Origin: Streptomyces sp. RPT161
GTDB taxonomy: Bacteria > Actinomycetota > Actinomycetes > Streptomycetales > Streptomycetaceae
NCBI RefSeq assembly: GCF_027533845.1
Contig: NZ_JAPZVN010000001.1
Span: forward strand, 434,001-498,000
DNA length: 64,000 nt
Reading direction: 5' to 3'
A program made the position numbers and the translations under genes. Positions 17,275 to 27,103 of the stretch are shown here, piece after piece (within the stretch, counting starts at the first letter, position 1; the number at the start of each line of letters is the position of its first letter). The notes under the pieces are model-generated. The model did no database searches. It had not been told where the DNA came from and saw only the letters and a program-made list of their open reading frames with translations.

Positions 17275-17469
17275 TCAGAACTTGAAGTTGCCGATCATGC
17301 TCGCCACGTTCGTGGTCAGCTCCCGGATGGTGGGTGCCACGGAGGAACTGGCGAGGAAGAACCCGAGCAGTACACAGACGAGGGCGTGCAGGCCCTTCAG
17401 TCCGGACTTGTTGACCAGCAGGACCACGATGATCAGCAGCAGCAGCACCGCCGAAATCGAGAGTGCCAC
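17275..17469 (-). CDS. Small membrane protein (64 residues), unknown function
   Basis: Two membrane helices ([11 protein letters not shown] and [13 protein letters not shown]) joined by a short basic loop KSGLKGLHA, then a hydrophilic tail ending FKF. The GTG start at 17469 is preceded by a very strong site, GGAGGTGAGC, 6 bases away, which argues that this short gene is real. It lies upstream of and co-directional with mshB (25-base gap) and could be co-transcribed with it. Confidence 0.7.
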   Translation of the reverse strand: MALSISAVLLLLIIVVLLVNKSGLKGLHALVCVLLGFFLASSSVAPTIRELTTNVASMIGNFKF

Positions 17470-18100
17470 AACGGCTCACCTCCAGGTACGCACCCACGGG
17501 ACCTTGCCATCCGGGTATTACAACCTACGGCAACTGATCATAACTTTCCGTGAGTCCGCATACCTCGGTGCACGGATGCATGTGGGGGCGCACGCTTGTG
17601 CGCACCTACGGTGCGCACTTCGCGGCCTCGGGGGCAACGCCCCCCGCCTGCCTGGGAAGATGAGGGCTTCCTGGGTAACTCCTCTGAGAAATCACCGTGT
17701 TGACACCTCTCCGACGGGGCCTCCATCACTGGTGCGATGTGTTCTACGCAACAGGTCAGGGAAGTCCCTGCCCACCTGCCCCGACCACCGCCCCAGGCGC
17801 GGCGCGGACTCAACGTGGGGTGTGCCGGAGTCTCCTGACGCGACCCGCGAAGCACCGCGACCGTCCGACGAAGCACGCGGTGCGCGGTTCCCGGGCACTC
17901 ACCCCCGCCCCGGGCAGCGGAGCGCAACGCCAGGCAGAGGCGCAGGGCAACGTGGCCGGGGAAGCACAAGCCGCCACGGCGCAGTCGCGCACCGGCACCC
18001 GAGGCCGACCGTGCGCAACGGCGGACAGAGGGCGAGGGCAAACGGGTGGGCGGACGGGCGAACCATACGCAACGCCACCGCGAGCGCATAGCGTCACCGC
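17470..18100. other. 631-base stretch without a credible gene
   Basis: Several open frames cross it but none has a ribosome site or a recognisable protein. It contains two copies of the self-complementary octamer GTGCGCAC (17598-17605 and 17611-17618) separated by CTACG, and a hairpin GGGGGC-AAC-GCCCCC (17630-17644). TTGACA near 17700 lacks a matching -10. Just before the S9 peptidase start, TAGCGT (18089-18094) resembles a -10 element 6 bases from the ATG. Confidence 0.5.
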
Positions 18101-20227
18101 ATGACCTTCCCCAAACAGCACGCCAGAACCCAGCGGTTCACCCTGGGCGCCCCCAGATCCTTCTCCCCCTCACCCGACGGCGACCGGGTAGCCTTCCTCC
18201 GCTCACCGTCCGGTACGAACCGCACCAACCTGCTCTGGCTCCTGGACACCGCGACGGGCGACGAACGCGTCGTGGCCGACCCCCGCACCCTCCTCGCGGG
18301 CGCGGAAGAGGAACTGAGCCCGCAGGAGCAGGCGCGGCGGGAACGCAGCAGGGAGGGCTCGGCCGGGATCGTCGGCTACGCGGTGGACCAGGCCGTCGAG
18401 TTGGCCGCGTTCACCCTCTCCGGCCGCCTGTTCGCCACCGAGCTGCGTGTGGGCACCACGCGTGAACTTCCCGTGCCCGGACCGGTGATGGACCCTCGGC
18501 CCTCCCCCGACGGCCGCCTGATCGCATATGTCGCGCAGGGCGCCCTGCGCGTCGTCCACGCCGACGGCGGCGGCGACCGCGCGCTTGCGGAGCCCGGGGA
18601 CCCGCGGCACACCTGGGGCCTGGCGGAGTTCATCGCCGCCGAGGAGATGGGCCGCCACCGCGGCTTCTGGTGGTCGCCGCGCAGCGACCGGCTGCTGGCC
18701 GCGCACGTGGACGAGTCCCCGGTGCGGCGCTGGTGGATCGCCGACCCGGCGCATCCGTCGAACCCCCCGGCCGAGGTCGGCTACCCCGCCGCCGGTACCC
18801 CCAACGCGCGCGTCACCCTGGCGCTGCTCGACCTGGACGGCACACGCACCGAGGTGGCCTGGGACCAGGACCGCTATCCGTATCTGGCCCGGGCGCACTG
18901 GTCGGCGTCCGGTCCGCCGCTGCTGCTGGTGCAGTCCCGCGACCAGCGCTCCCAGGTGTATCTGTCGGTGGACCCGGAGACCGGCGGGACGACGCCGGTC
19001 CGCCAGGAGACGGACCCGGTGTGGCTGGAGCTGTTCTCCGGCGCCCCGGCCTGGACCCCGGACGGTGAACTGGTCCGGATCGCCGACCAGGACGGCGCCC
19101 GGGTGCTCATGGTGGCCGAACGGGCGCTGACCGATGCGCGGCTGCACGTGCGGGCGGTGCTCGACGTGGCCGAGGACGGCATCCTGGTGTCGGCCTCGTC
19201 CGGAACCGAAGCGGAATCCCAACCGGAGGCGCAGGCGGGTGAGTTGGGCGAGGTGCATGTCTACCGGGTCACGGAGCGCGCCGTGGAGCGCCTGTCCCCG
19301 ACACCGGGCGTGCACTCGGCCGTACGCGGCGGCCCGTTGACGGTGGTGTCCTCCTCCTCCCTGGAGCACCCCGGCGTGAGGGTGCGGGTACTGCGCGACG
19401 GCAAGGAGATCGCCCGGATCGCCTCGCACGCCGAGCCCCCGCTGTTGACCGCGCGGCCAACGCTGGTGGCGGCGGCCGAGCGCCGCATCCCGGCCGCCGT
19501 GCTGCTGCCCACCGGCTACCAGGCGTCGGACGGTCCGCTTCCGGTGCTCATGGATCCGTACGGCGGCCCGCACGGCCAGCGGGTGGTGGCCGCGCACAAC
19601 GCGCATCTGACCTCGCAGTGGTTCGCCGACCAGGGCTTCGCGGTGATCGTCGCGGACGGCCGCGGCACGCCGGGCCGCTCTCCGGCGTGGGAGAAGTCCA
19701 TCGCAGGGGACTTCGCCGGGGCGACGCTGGACGACCAGGTGGACGCGCTGCGCGCGCTGGCCGCCGACCATCCGCTGGACCTCGGCCGGGTGGCCATCCG
19801 CGGCTGGTCGTACGGCGGTTATCTGGCGGCGCTCGCGGTGCTGCGCCGTCCCGACGTCTTCCACGCGGGCGTCGCGGGCGCACCGGTCACCGACTGGCGG
19901 TTGTACGACACCCACTACACCGAGCGGTACCTGGGGGATCCGGCGGAATCCGGGAACGTGTACGACGCCAACTCGCTCGTCACAGAAGCGGGCTTGTCCG
20001 TACCAGCGGAACACGCGCGGCCATTGATGATCATTCACGGTCTGGCCGATGACAACGTAGTCGCGGCGCACACGCTGCGACTTTCCTCGGCACTGCTGGC
20101 CGCGGGCCGCCCCCATGAAGTGCTTCCGTTGTCCGGCGTAACGCACATGACTCCGCAGGAGCAGGTGGCGGAGAACTTGCTGCTGCTCCAGGTCGACTTC
20201 CTCAAGAAGTCTCTGGGCATGGCGTGA
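18101..20227 (+). CDS. S9 family prolyl oligopeptidase / dipeptidyl-peptidase IV-like serine peptidase
   Basis: 708 residues. The N-terminal half is a DPP-IV-type beta-propeller (FSPSPDGDRVAFLRSP, WGLAEFIAAEEMGRHRGFWW with the Glu pair that binds the peptide amino terminus, VARLHWSA-like repeats). The C-terminal alpha/beta hydrolase domain has catalytic S570 in GWSYGGY, D650 in HGLADDN and H682 in LSGVTHM. The double-Glu motif EE after the propeller favours dipeptidyl-peptidase activity. There is no signal peptide, so it is probably cytoplasmic. No Shine-Dalgarno precedes the ATG, and TAGCGT lies 6 bases upstream, so a leaderless message is likely. It is co-directional with bldK. Confidence 0.92.
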   Translation: MTFPKQHARTQRFTLGAPRSFSPSPDGDRVAFLRSPSGTNRTNLLWLLDTATGDERVVADPRTLLAGAEEELSPQEQARRERSREGSAGIVGYAVDQAVELAAFTLSGRLFATELRVGTTRELPVPGPVMDPRPSPDGRLIAYVAQGALRVVHADGGGDRALAEPGDPRHTWGLAEFIAAEEMGRHRGFWWSPRSDRLLAAHVDESPVRRWWIADPAHPSNPPAEVGYPAAGTPNARVTLALLDLDGTRTEVAWDQDRYPYLARAHWSASGPPLLLVQSRDQRSQVYLSVDPETGGTTPVRQETDPVWLELFSGAPAWTPDGELVRIADQDGARVLMVAERALTDARLHVRAVLDVAEDGILVSASSGTEAESQPEAQAGELGEVHVYRVTERAVERLSPTPGVHSAVRGGPLTVVSSSSLEHPGVRVRVLRDGKEIARIASHAEPPLLTARPTLVAAAERRIPAAVLLPTGYQASDGPLPVLMDPYGGPHGQRVVAAHNAHLTSQWFADQGFAVIVADGRGTPGRSPAWEKSIAGDFAGATLDDQVDALRALAADHPLDLGRVAIRGWSYGGYLAALAVLRRPDVFHAGVAGAPVTDWRLYDTHYTERYLGDPAESGNVYDANSLVTEAGLSVPAEHARPLMIIHGLADDNVVAAHTLRLSSALLAAGRPHEVLPLSGVTHMTPQEQVAENLLLLQVDFLKKSLGMA

Positions 20228-20277
20228 CAACCGGCGAGGAATGGTTCCGGCGTCCTCCCGAGAATTCCGAACAGTAG

Positions 20278-20298
20278 GACACCACTGGGGGTGGTGTC
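20278..20298 (+). terminator. Terminator-like hairpin after the S9 peptidase gene
   Basis: GACACCAC (20278-20285) pairs with GTGGTGTC (20291-20298), loop TGGGG, 50 bases after the stop codon. Confidence 0.5.
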
Positions 20299-20361
20299 AC
20301 TACCGTTGACGAAATTCCCCGAGGACTCCAGCAGGCCGCGGGACCGGACCGGGACACGGGC

Positions 20362-20398
20362 GATCGACCGGGGCATAAGCGGACCACCCCGGTCGATC
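20362..20398. repeat. Perfect 12-bp inverted repeat upstream of bldK
   Basis: GATCGACCGGGG (20362-20373) and CCCCGGTCGATC (20387-20398) are separated by 13 bases. It could be a second terminator or a regulator site for the bldK promoter; the 13-base spacer with long arms allows either reading. Confidence 0.6.
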
Positions 20399-20700
20399 CA
20401 CGGCACCCGCACGGCCGTACGGTGTTCAGCGTGAAGCGTCCGTATATCGGTGATGCGACAGTCAAGTTGCCGGAATGTTAAGTCACTTGATGCCCGTTTA
20501 GGCACCTTCGCCCCAATGAATTGATCATTGTCAAGCACGCGGGCGCGGCAATCCGCAAAATCTTCGCTCAAGAAGCTGAAGAACATCACTTTCCCGGGGT
20601 TCCCCCTCTTGACTCCGCAATGAATCCATTGCGAAAGTCCGCACAACCCGCGGCATTCACTCAAAGCCGCGTCGACCCACTGCGCGGGGATGGAAGCCCA

Positions 20701-21726
<1,026 letters not shown>

Positions 21727-21802
21727 GTGTCCAAGGTCGCCGCAGCCGGGTCCCGGCAGGCCGACTTCCAGGCAGTCGCAGATCAGTGACAGGCAGGAAT
21801 CC

Positions 21803-23572
21803 ATGAGAATGCGTAAGACTCATTACGCCGCGGTGCTGGCGGTGGGGGCGCTGAGCCTGAGCGCGTGCAGCAGTGGGGGCGGCGGGGGTGCGGGCGGGGG
21901 CACGGCCGACGTCGCGAAGCCCACGGTGCAGACCATCACCGTGGGCACGGCGGCCGACTCGCAGGGCCCGGCTCTGGCGGTCGACGGCGCGAAGAAGGGC
22001 GGCACGGTCAACGACCTGGAGCAGTCCGACTTCAACCACCTCGACCCCGGCCAGCTCTACGTCAGCAACCAGCAGGCGATAGCCTCGCTCTACAGCCGCA
22101 CACTGACCGGGTACAAGATCGACCCGAAGACCGGTTCCGAGAAGCTCGTAGGCGACCTGGCGACCGACACCGGTGACCCCTCGGCCGACAAGAAGACCTG
22201 GACGTACCACCTCAAGGACGGCCTCAAGTACGAGGACGGCACCCCGATCACGTCCCAGGACATCAAGTACGGCATCGAGCGCCTCTACGCCGACTTCGAG
22301 ACCGAGGGCCCGATCTACGTCCAGACCTGGCTGTCGGGCACGGACTACCGCAAGACCTACCCGGGACCGTACGGCGGCAAGGACCTGCCGGACTCGCTGA
22401 TCTCCTGCCCGGACAGCAAGACCATCGTCTTCCACTTCCAGGCCCCGCACGCGGACGCTCCGTACGCGATGTCGATGCCGAACATCTCGCCGATCCCCAA
22501 GTCCAAGGACACCAAGCAGAAGTACGACCTGCACCCGGTCTCCACCGGCCCGTACAAGATCGAGAGCTACAACCCGGGCAAGTCGCTGGTCCTCACCCGC
22601 AACACCTACTGGGACCCCAAGACCGACCCGATCCGCGACGCCTACCCGGACAAGTGGAACTTCGAGATCAACGTTCCGGACCCGGGCCTGACCGAGCGTC
22701 TGATGGCCGGCGCCGGTGACGACAAGGACGCCCTGTCGCTCTCCCAGTCCGCGGCCCCGACGCAGATGGCGGCGATCCTGAGCGACCCGAAGTACAAGAC
22801 GCGCACCGTCAACCAGTACCAGCCGTTCGTCGACGTGCTCTCCATCAACACCTCTCGGGTCAAGGACCCGAAGGTGCGCCAGGCGATCGAGTACGCCTTC
22901 CCGATGAAGCAGGTGCAGCAGGCACTCGGCGGCGAGGCGCAGGGGGAGATGGCCAGCAACCTGATCAGTCCGACCGTCAGCGGCTTCAAGCCCTACGACC
23001 CGTTCGGCAAGCTGACCCACCCCAACGGCGACCCCGAGAAGGCCAAGGAGCTGTTGAAGGAGGCCGGGGTCTCCAACCTGAAGCTGACCCTCGCCTTCGC
23101 CAACAACGACAAGTGGCAGAACTTCGCCAGCACCTTGAAGAACGCCTTCGCCAAGGCGGGTATCAACCTGCAGCTGCAGTCGCTGGACCTGACGTCGTAC
23201 TACACGCTGGTCGGCAAGGTGAACAACCCGTACGACCTGTACCGCACCGGATGGGGCGCGGACTGGCCGAACGGCTCCACCGTCATCCCGCCGACCGAGG
23301 ACGGGCGGCAGATCGCCGACGGCAACCCCAACTACTCGCACCTGAACGACCCGCACGTGAACTCCGAGATCGACCGGATCAACGCGATCACCGACCTGTC
23401 GCAGCAACAGGCCGCCTGGGAGCAGTTGTCGGAGTACATCGTGAAGAACGACGTCCCGGCCATCCCCTACGCCTACGACAAGTTCTTCGGGATCTACGGT
23501 GAGGGCCTCGGCGGCGTGACCTACCGCCAGGACCTCGGTGTCATCAACGCCAACACCGTCTACGTGAAGTAG
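21803..23572 (+). CDS. bldKB: BldKB-type oligopeptide-binding lipoprotein
   Basis: 589 residues, SBP_bac_5 family. The signal peptide ends in lipobox LSAC (Cys about 21), followed by a Gly/Ser linker SSGGGGGAGGG, so the protein is tethered outside the membrane. Family markers include LYVSNQQAIASLYSRTLTGY, DGLKYEDGTPITSQDIKYG, STGPYKIESYNPGKSLVLTRN and TGWGADWPNGSTVI. In S. coelicolor BldKB is the binding component of an importer needed for aerial mycelium formation. A stem-loop follows the gene before bldKC, a usual way to give the binding protein more transcript than the membrane parts. Confidence 0.88.
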   Translation: MRMRKTHYAAVLAVGALSLSACSSGGGGGAGGGTADVAKPTVQTITVGTAADSQGPALAVDGAKKGGTVNDLEQSDFNHLDPGQLYVSNQQAIASLYSRTLTGYKIDPKTGSEKLVGDLATDTGDPSADKKTWTYHLKDGLKYEDGTPITSQDIKYGIERLYADFETEGPIYVQTWLSGTDYRKTYPGPYGGKDLPDSLISCPDSKTIVFHFQAPHADAPYAMSMPNISPIPKSKDTKQKYDLHPVSTGPYKIESYNPGKSLVLTRNTYWDPKTDPIRDAYPDKWNFEINVPDPGLTERLMAGAGDDKDALSLSQSAAPTQMAAILSDPKYKTRTVNQYQPFVDVLSINTSRVKDPKVRQAIEYAFPMKQVQQALGGEAQGEMASNLISPTVSGFKPYDPFGKLTHPNGDPEKAKELLKEAGVSNLKLTLAFANNDKWQNFASTLKNAFAKAGINLQLQSLDLTSYYTLVGKVNNPYDLYRTGWGADWPNGSTVIPPTEDGRQIADGNPNYSHLNDPHVNSEIDRINAITDLSQQQAAWEQLSEYIVKNDVPAIPYAYDKFFGIYGEGLGGVTYRQDLGVINANTVYVK

Positions 23573-23597
23573 GAACCGCACCAACCGGATTGGCGCG

Positions 23598-23627
23598 CCG
23601 GTCCTGTCCCGACGGGGGCGGGACCGG
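23598..23627 (+). other. Stem-loop between bldKB and bldKC
   Basis: CCGGTCC (23598-23604) pairs with GGACCGG (23621-23627); inner TGTCCC and GGGCG partly extend the stem. It lies in the 147-base gap after the binding-protein gene, so a partial terminator or mRNA stabiliser is likely. Confidence 0.45.
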
Positions 23628-23719
23628 CCGCCTCCGGCCGGATCGGCCTGGAACCACTTCCCCTCCGACCGTGACGCCGACGCCAACGGCGCCGCCCCCC
23701 TTACGGAAGATCCCGACCA

Positions 23720-24697
23720 ATGCTCCGATTTCTCGTACGCCGGGTGCTCGGCGCCATCGTCATCCTCATCCTGATCAGCGCCGTCACCTACTTCCTCTTC
23801 TTCGCCCTCCCGGCCGATCCAGCGCTGCTGTCCTGCGGCAAGAACTGCGGGCCGCAGCAAGTCGCGCTCATCCACCACAACCTGGGGCTGGACCAGCCGA
23901 TCCCGGTCCAGTACTGGCACTACATGGTCGGGCTGTTCGCCGGCCGTGACATGCCGATCGGACACTGCAACGCCCCGTGCTTCGGCTTCTCCTTCGCCAA
24001 CCAGCAGCCGGTGTGGGACATCATCAAGGACCGCTACCCCACCACGCTGACCCTCGCCATCATGGGCGCGGCCATCTTCCTGACCATCGGTGTCGGACTC
24101 GGCCTCATCTCGGCCGCCAAGCAGGGCTCGCTGTTCGACAAGGTCGCCAGCGGTATCTCCCTCACCGGCCAGTCGGTGCAGATCTACTTCATCGGCCCGC
24201 TCGCCATCTACCTGTTCGCCGACACCCTCGGCTGGCTGGACCGCGGTCATGACGTGGACTGGGCGCACGACCCCGTCGGCTCCATCACCAGGATGATCCT
24301 GCCCGCGCTGGTGATGTCGGTGATCTTCTGGTCCAACTACAGCCGCCAGACCCGGTCGTTGATGGTGGAGCAGCTCTCCGAGGAGCATGTGCGCACCGCC
24401 CGGGCGAAGGGCATGAGCTGGCGCTACGTCTTCTTCCGGTACGCGCTGCGCGGTGCGATGGGCCCCATCGTCACCATCTTCGGCATCGACCTCGGCTCCG
24501 TCTTCGGTGGCGCGATCATCACCGAGACCACCTTCGGACTGCACGGCATCGGACAGCTGGCGGTGGCCGCCGTGCTCCAGACGGACCTACCGCTGGAGAT
24601 GGGCGTGATGCTGTTCAGCGCCGCGTCCATCGTCCTGTTCAACGTGCTGATCGACGCCTCGTACGCCTTCATCGATCCGCGGATCCGGCTCGCATGA
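23720..24697 (+). CDS. bldKC: BldKC-type oligopeptide ABC permease (OppB class)
   Basis: 325 residues. It begins LRFLVRRVLGAIVILILIS, the OppB N-terminus. An inserted extracytoplasmic loop has two Cys pairs (CGKNCG, CNAPC) that could form disulfides. The permease loop EEHVRTARAKGMSWRYVFFRYALRGA contains the EAA-like motif, and it ends TTFGLHGIGQLA and ASYAFIDPRIRLA. It pairs with BldKA to form the pore. The two Cys pairs are absent from both other OppB-type proteins in this window. Confidence 0.87.
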   Translation: MLRFLVRRVLGAIVILILISAVTYFLFFALPADPALLSCGKNCGPQQVALIHHNLGLDQPIPVQYWHYMVGLFAGRDMPIGHCNAPCFGFSFANQQPVWDIIKDRYPTTLTLAIMGAAIFLTIGVGLGLISAAKQGSLFDKVASGISLTGQSVQIYFIGPLAIYLFADTLGWLDRGHDVDWAHDPVGSITRMILPALVMSVIFWSNYSRQTRSLMVEQLSEEHVRTARAKGMSWRYVFFRYALRGAMGPIVTIFGIDLGSVFGGAIITETTFGLHGIGQLAVAAVLQTDLPLEMGVMLFSAASIVLFNVLIDASYAFIDPRIRLA

Positions 24698-24746
24698 CCG
24701 GCCCGTCCGCCCCGCCCCACGCACCGCTTCCCAGGAGACCCCTCCC

Positions 24747-25826
24747 ATGACCACCCTCACCCAGCCCGAAGGGCAGGCGTCGCCCCAGGACGCGGGCGCT
24801 CCGTTCCTCTCCGTGCGTGATCTGTACGTCCGGTTCGCCACCGAGGACGGGACCGTCAAGGCGGTGGACGGACTCTCCTTCGACCTGGAGCGCGGCAGAA
24901 CGCTCGGCATCGTCGGCGAGTCCGGATCCGGCAAGTCCGTCACCAACCTCGCCGTGCTCGGCCTGCACAACCCCCGCAACACCGCCATCAGCGGCGAGAT
25001 CGTGCTGGACGGCCAGGAGTTGACCGGCGCCACGAACAGGACGCTGGAGAAGCTGCGCGGCAACAAGATGGCGATGATCTTCCAGGACTCGCTGACCGCG
25101 CTCTCCCCGTACTACACCGTCGGCCGGCAGATCGCCGAACCGTTCCGCAAGCACACCGGGGCGAGCAAGAAGGAGGCCCGGGACCGGGCGGTCGAGATGC
25201 TGCGCAAGGTCGGTATCCCGCAGCCGCAGACCCGGGTGGACGACTTCCCGCACCAGTTCTCCGGCGGTATGCGGCAGCGCGCGATGATCGCGCTCGCGCT
25301 GGTCTGCGACCCGGAGCTGCTGATCGCCGACGAGCCGACGACCGCACTCGACGTGACGGTGCAGGCGCAGATCCTCGACCTGCTCAAGGACCTCCAGCAG
25401 GAGACCGGCACCGCGATCATCTTCATCACCCACGACCTGGGCGTGGTGGCCAACGTCTGCGACGACGTGCTGGTGATGTACGCCGGGCGGTGCGTGGAGC
25501 GGGGCAGCGTCCGGGACATCCTCAAGACCCCGCAACATCCCTACGCGTGGGGCCTGTTGAGTTCCATCCCACGGCTGTCCGCCTCGGTGGACGCGCCGTT
25601 GCAGCCGATCAAGGGCACCCCGCCGAGTCTGCTCAACCCGCCGTCCGGCTGCCCGTTCCATCCACGCTGCGCGTTCCGCGACGAGGTGGGCGGCACCCTG
25701 TGCCAGGACGAGCGTCCGCCACTCGCGCTGGAGGACGGCAGGGGGTCCGCCTGCCATCTCGCGACCGAGCAGAAGCAGTCAATCTTCGCCGAGCGGATCC
25801 AGCCGTTGCTGGGCCGAGCAGGCTGA
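24747..25826 (+). CDS. bldKD: BldKD-type oligopeptide ABC ATPase (OppD class)
   Basis: 359 residues. Walker A GESGSGKS at 57-64, signature [15 protein letters not shown], Walker [16 protein letters not shown]-loop [10 protein letters not shown], then the oligopeptide C-terminal domain with the Cys-rich CPFHPRCAFRDE that binds an iron-sulfur or zinc centre in some family members. It powers peptide uptake together with BldKE. ATG 24747 is preceded by AGGAGACC and lies 49 bases from the bldKC stop. Confidence 0.88.
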   Translation: MTTLTQPEGQASPQDAGAPFLSVRDLYVRFATEDGTVKAVDGLSFDLERGRTLGIVGESGSGKSVTNLAVLGLHNPRNTAISGEIVLDGQELTGATNRTLEKLRGNKMAMIFQDSLTALSPYYTVGRQIAEPFRKHTGASKKEARDRAVEMLRKVGIPQPQTRVDDFPHQFSGGMRQRAMIALALVCDPELLIADEPTTALDVTVQAQILDLLKDLQQETGTAIIFITHDLGVVANVCDDVLVMYAGRCVERGSVRDILKTPQHPYAWGLLSSIPRLSASVDAPLQPIKGTPPSLLNPPSGCPFHPRCAFRDEVGGTLCQDERPPLALEDGRGSACHLATEQKQSIFAERIQPLLGRAG

Positions 25827-25847
25827 TCAGGAGCCGAGGAAACACCG

Positions 25848-26981
25848 ATGAGCGACCCCACGTTGTCCCCGGAGCAGACCCCCGAACCTCCGAGCCGGCC
25901 CACCCTGGACAAGCCCGCCGCCGAACGGCGCGCCGGAGAGCCGCTGTTGGAGGTGTCCGGGGTCACCAAGCACTTCCCGGTGCTGGACGGCTTCCTCTTC
26001 AAACGGCAGGTCGGCGCCGTCCAGGCGGTGGACGGGGTGGACTTCCACGTACGGGCGGGCGAGGCCCTCGGCCTGGTCGGCGAGTCGGGGTGCGGCAAGT
26101 CCACCACCGGACGGCTGGTGACCCGGCTGCTGGAGCCGACCGCGGGAAAGATCAGCTACCGCGGGCAGGACATCACCCACGCCAACCGCAAGCAGCTCGC
26201 GCCGATCCGCTCCGAGATCCAGATGATCTTCCAGGATCCGTACGCCTCGCTCAATCCGCGGCAGACCGTCGGCAACATCATCTCCGGGCCGATGGAGATC
26301 AACGGGGTCAATCCGCAGGGCGGCCGAGAGAAGCGGGTCCGTGAGCTGCTGGAGATCGTGGGCCTCAACCCCGAGCACTACAACCGGTTCCCCCACGAGT
26401 TCTCCGGCGGTCAGCGGCAACGCATCGGTGTGGCCCGGGCATTGGCCCTGCAGCCCAAGCTGATCGTCGCCGACGAGCCGGTGTCCGCGCTGGACGTGTC
26501 CATCCAGGCGCAGGTCGTCAACCTGTTGCAGGAACTCCAGAGGGAGATGGGCATCGCGTTCCTGTTCATCGCCCATGACCTGGCCATCGTGCGGCACTTC
26601 TCGCAGCGGGTCGCGGTGATGTACCTGGGCAAGATCGTGGAGATCGGGGACCGGGCGGACATCTACGAGCGTCCGCGGCATCCCTACACCCACGCCCTGC
26701 TGTCCGCCGCGCCGGAGGCCGACCCCGACGACGACCGGGAACGCATCCGGCTCGCCGGTGATGTGCCGTCGCCGATCAACCCGCCGTCGGGGTGCCGGTT
26801 CCGGACGCGGTGCTGGAAGGCCCGGGAGAAGTGCGCGGACGTGGAGCCTCCGTTGGTGCGGCTGCAGGGGAACGAGTCGGGGCACCTCACCGCCTGCCAC
26901 TTTCCGGAGGAGCCGACCATCGCCGGGCGGGGGGAGGACGTGATCCTGGATCCGGCACTGGCGGCCATAGAGGAGTCGTGA
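25848..26981 (+). CDS. bldKE: BldKE-type oligopeptide ABC ATPase (OppF class)
   Basis: 377 residues. It has the OppF start LLEVSGVTKHFPV, Walker [10 protein letters not shown] at about 78-86, signature [15 protein letters not shown], Walker [15 protein letters not shown], and C-terminal [20 protein letters not shown]. Its N-terminal ~30 residues are Pro-rich and variable. It follows bldKD by 21 bases. The gene is convergent with the second oligopeptide operon; the 122-base gap holds only a weak hairpin (CCCAC-GCCAA-GTGGG near 27070). Confidence 0.88.
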   Translation: MSDPTLSPEQTPEPPSRPTLDKPAAERRAGEPLLEVSGVTKHFPVLDGFLFKRQVGAVQAVDGVDFHVRAGEALGLVGESGCGKSTTGRLVTRLLEPTAGKISYRGQDITHANRKQLAPIRSEIQMIFQDPYASLNPRQTVGNIISGPMEINGVNPQGGREKRVRELLEIVGLNPEHYNRFPHEFSGGQRQRIGVARALALQPKLIVADEPVSALDVSIQAQVVNLLQELQREMGIAFLFIAHDLAIVRHFSQRVAVMYLGKIVEIGDRADIYERPRHPYTHALLSAAPEADPDDDRERIRLAGDVPSPINPPSGCRFRTRCWKAREKCADVEPPLVRLQGNESGHLTACHFPEEPTIAGRGEDVILDPALAAIEES

Positions 26982-27103
26982 ACTCGCGCACCCGCGCACC
27001 ACTGGCGGAGTGAGGGGCGCCCCGGCGTGCCCCGACCCACCCGCGGAGGGGCGCGACGGCAAGCAGAAGGCCCACGCCAAGTGGGCGGTGGGTGGGAAGG
27101 TCC

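Larger units (their letters stand above)
20228..20700. other. Regulatory gap upstream of bldKA
   Basis: 473 bases without a gene. It holds a terminator-like hairpin (20278-20298), a long perfect inverted repeat (20362-20398), TTGCCGGAAT at 20467-20476 (9 of 10 positions of the published AdpA consensus TGGCSNGWWY), and a 7-bp inverted repeat CGCAATG-AATC-CATTGCG (20616-20633) within the probable leader of bldKA. The 3' half is relatively A/T rich, as expected for a promoter, but I could not fix a -35/-10 pair. Confidence 0.55.

Noticed and set aside
17538-18104. Overlapping open frames in the gap before the S9 peptidase
   Set aside because: None has a ribosome site, GC-biased third positions or a recognisable product.
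26982-27103. Terminator between bldKE and Opp 2
   Set aside because: Only a weak 5-bp hairpin (CCCAC-GCCAA-GTGGG) is seen; not strong enough to report as a feature.
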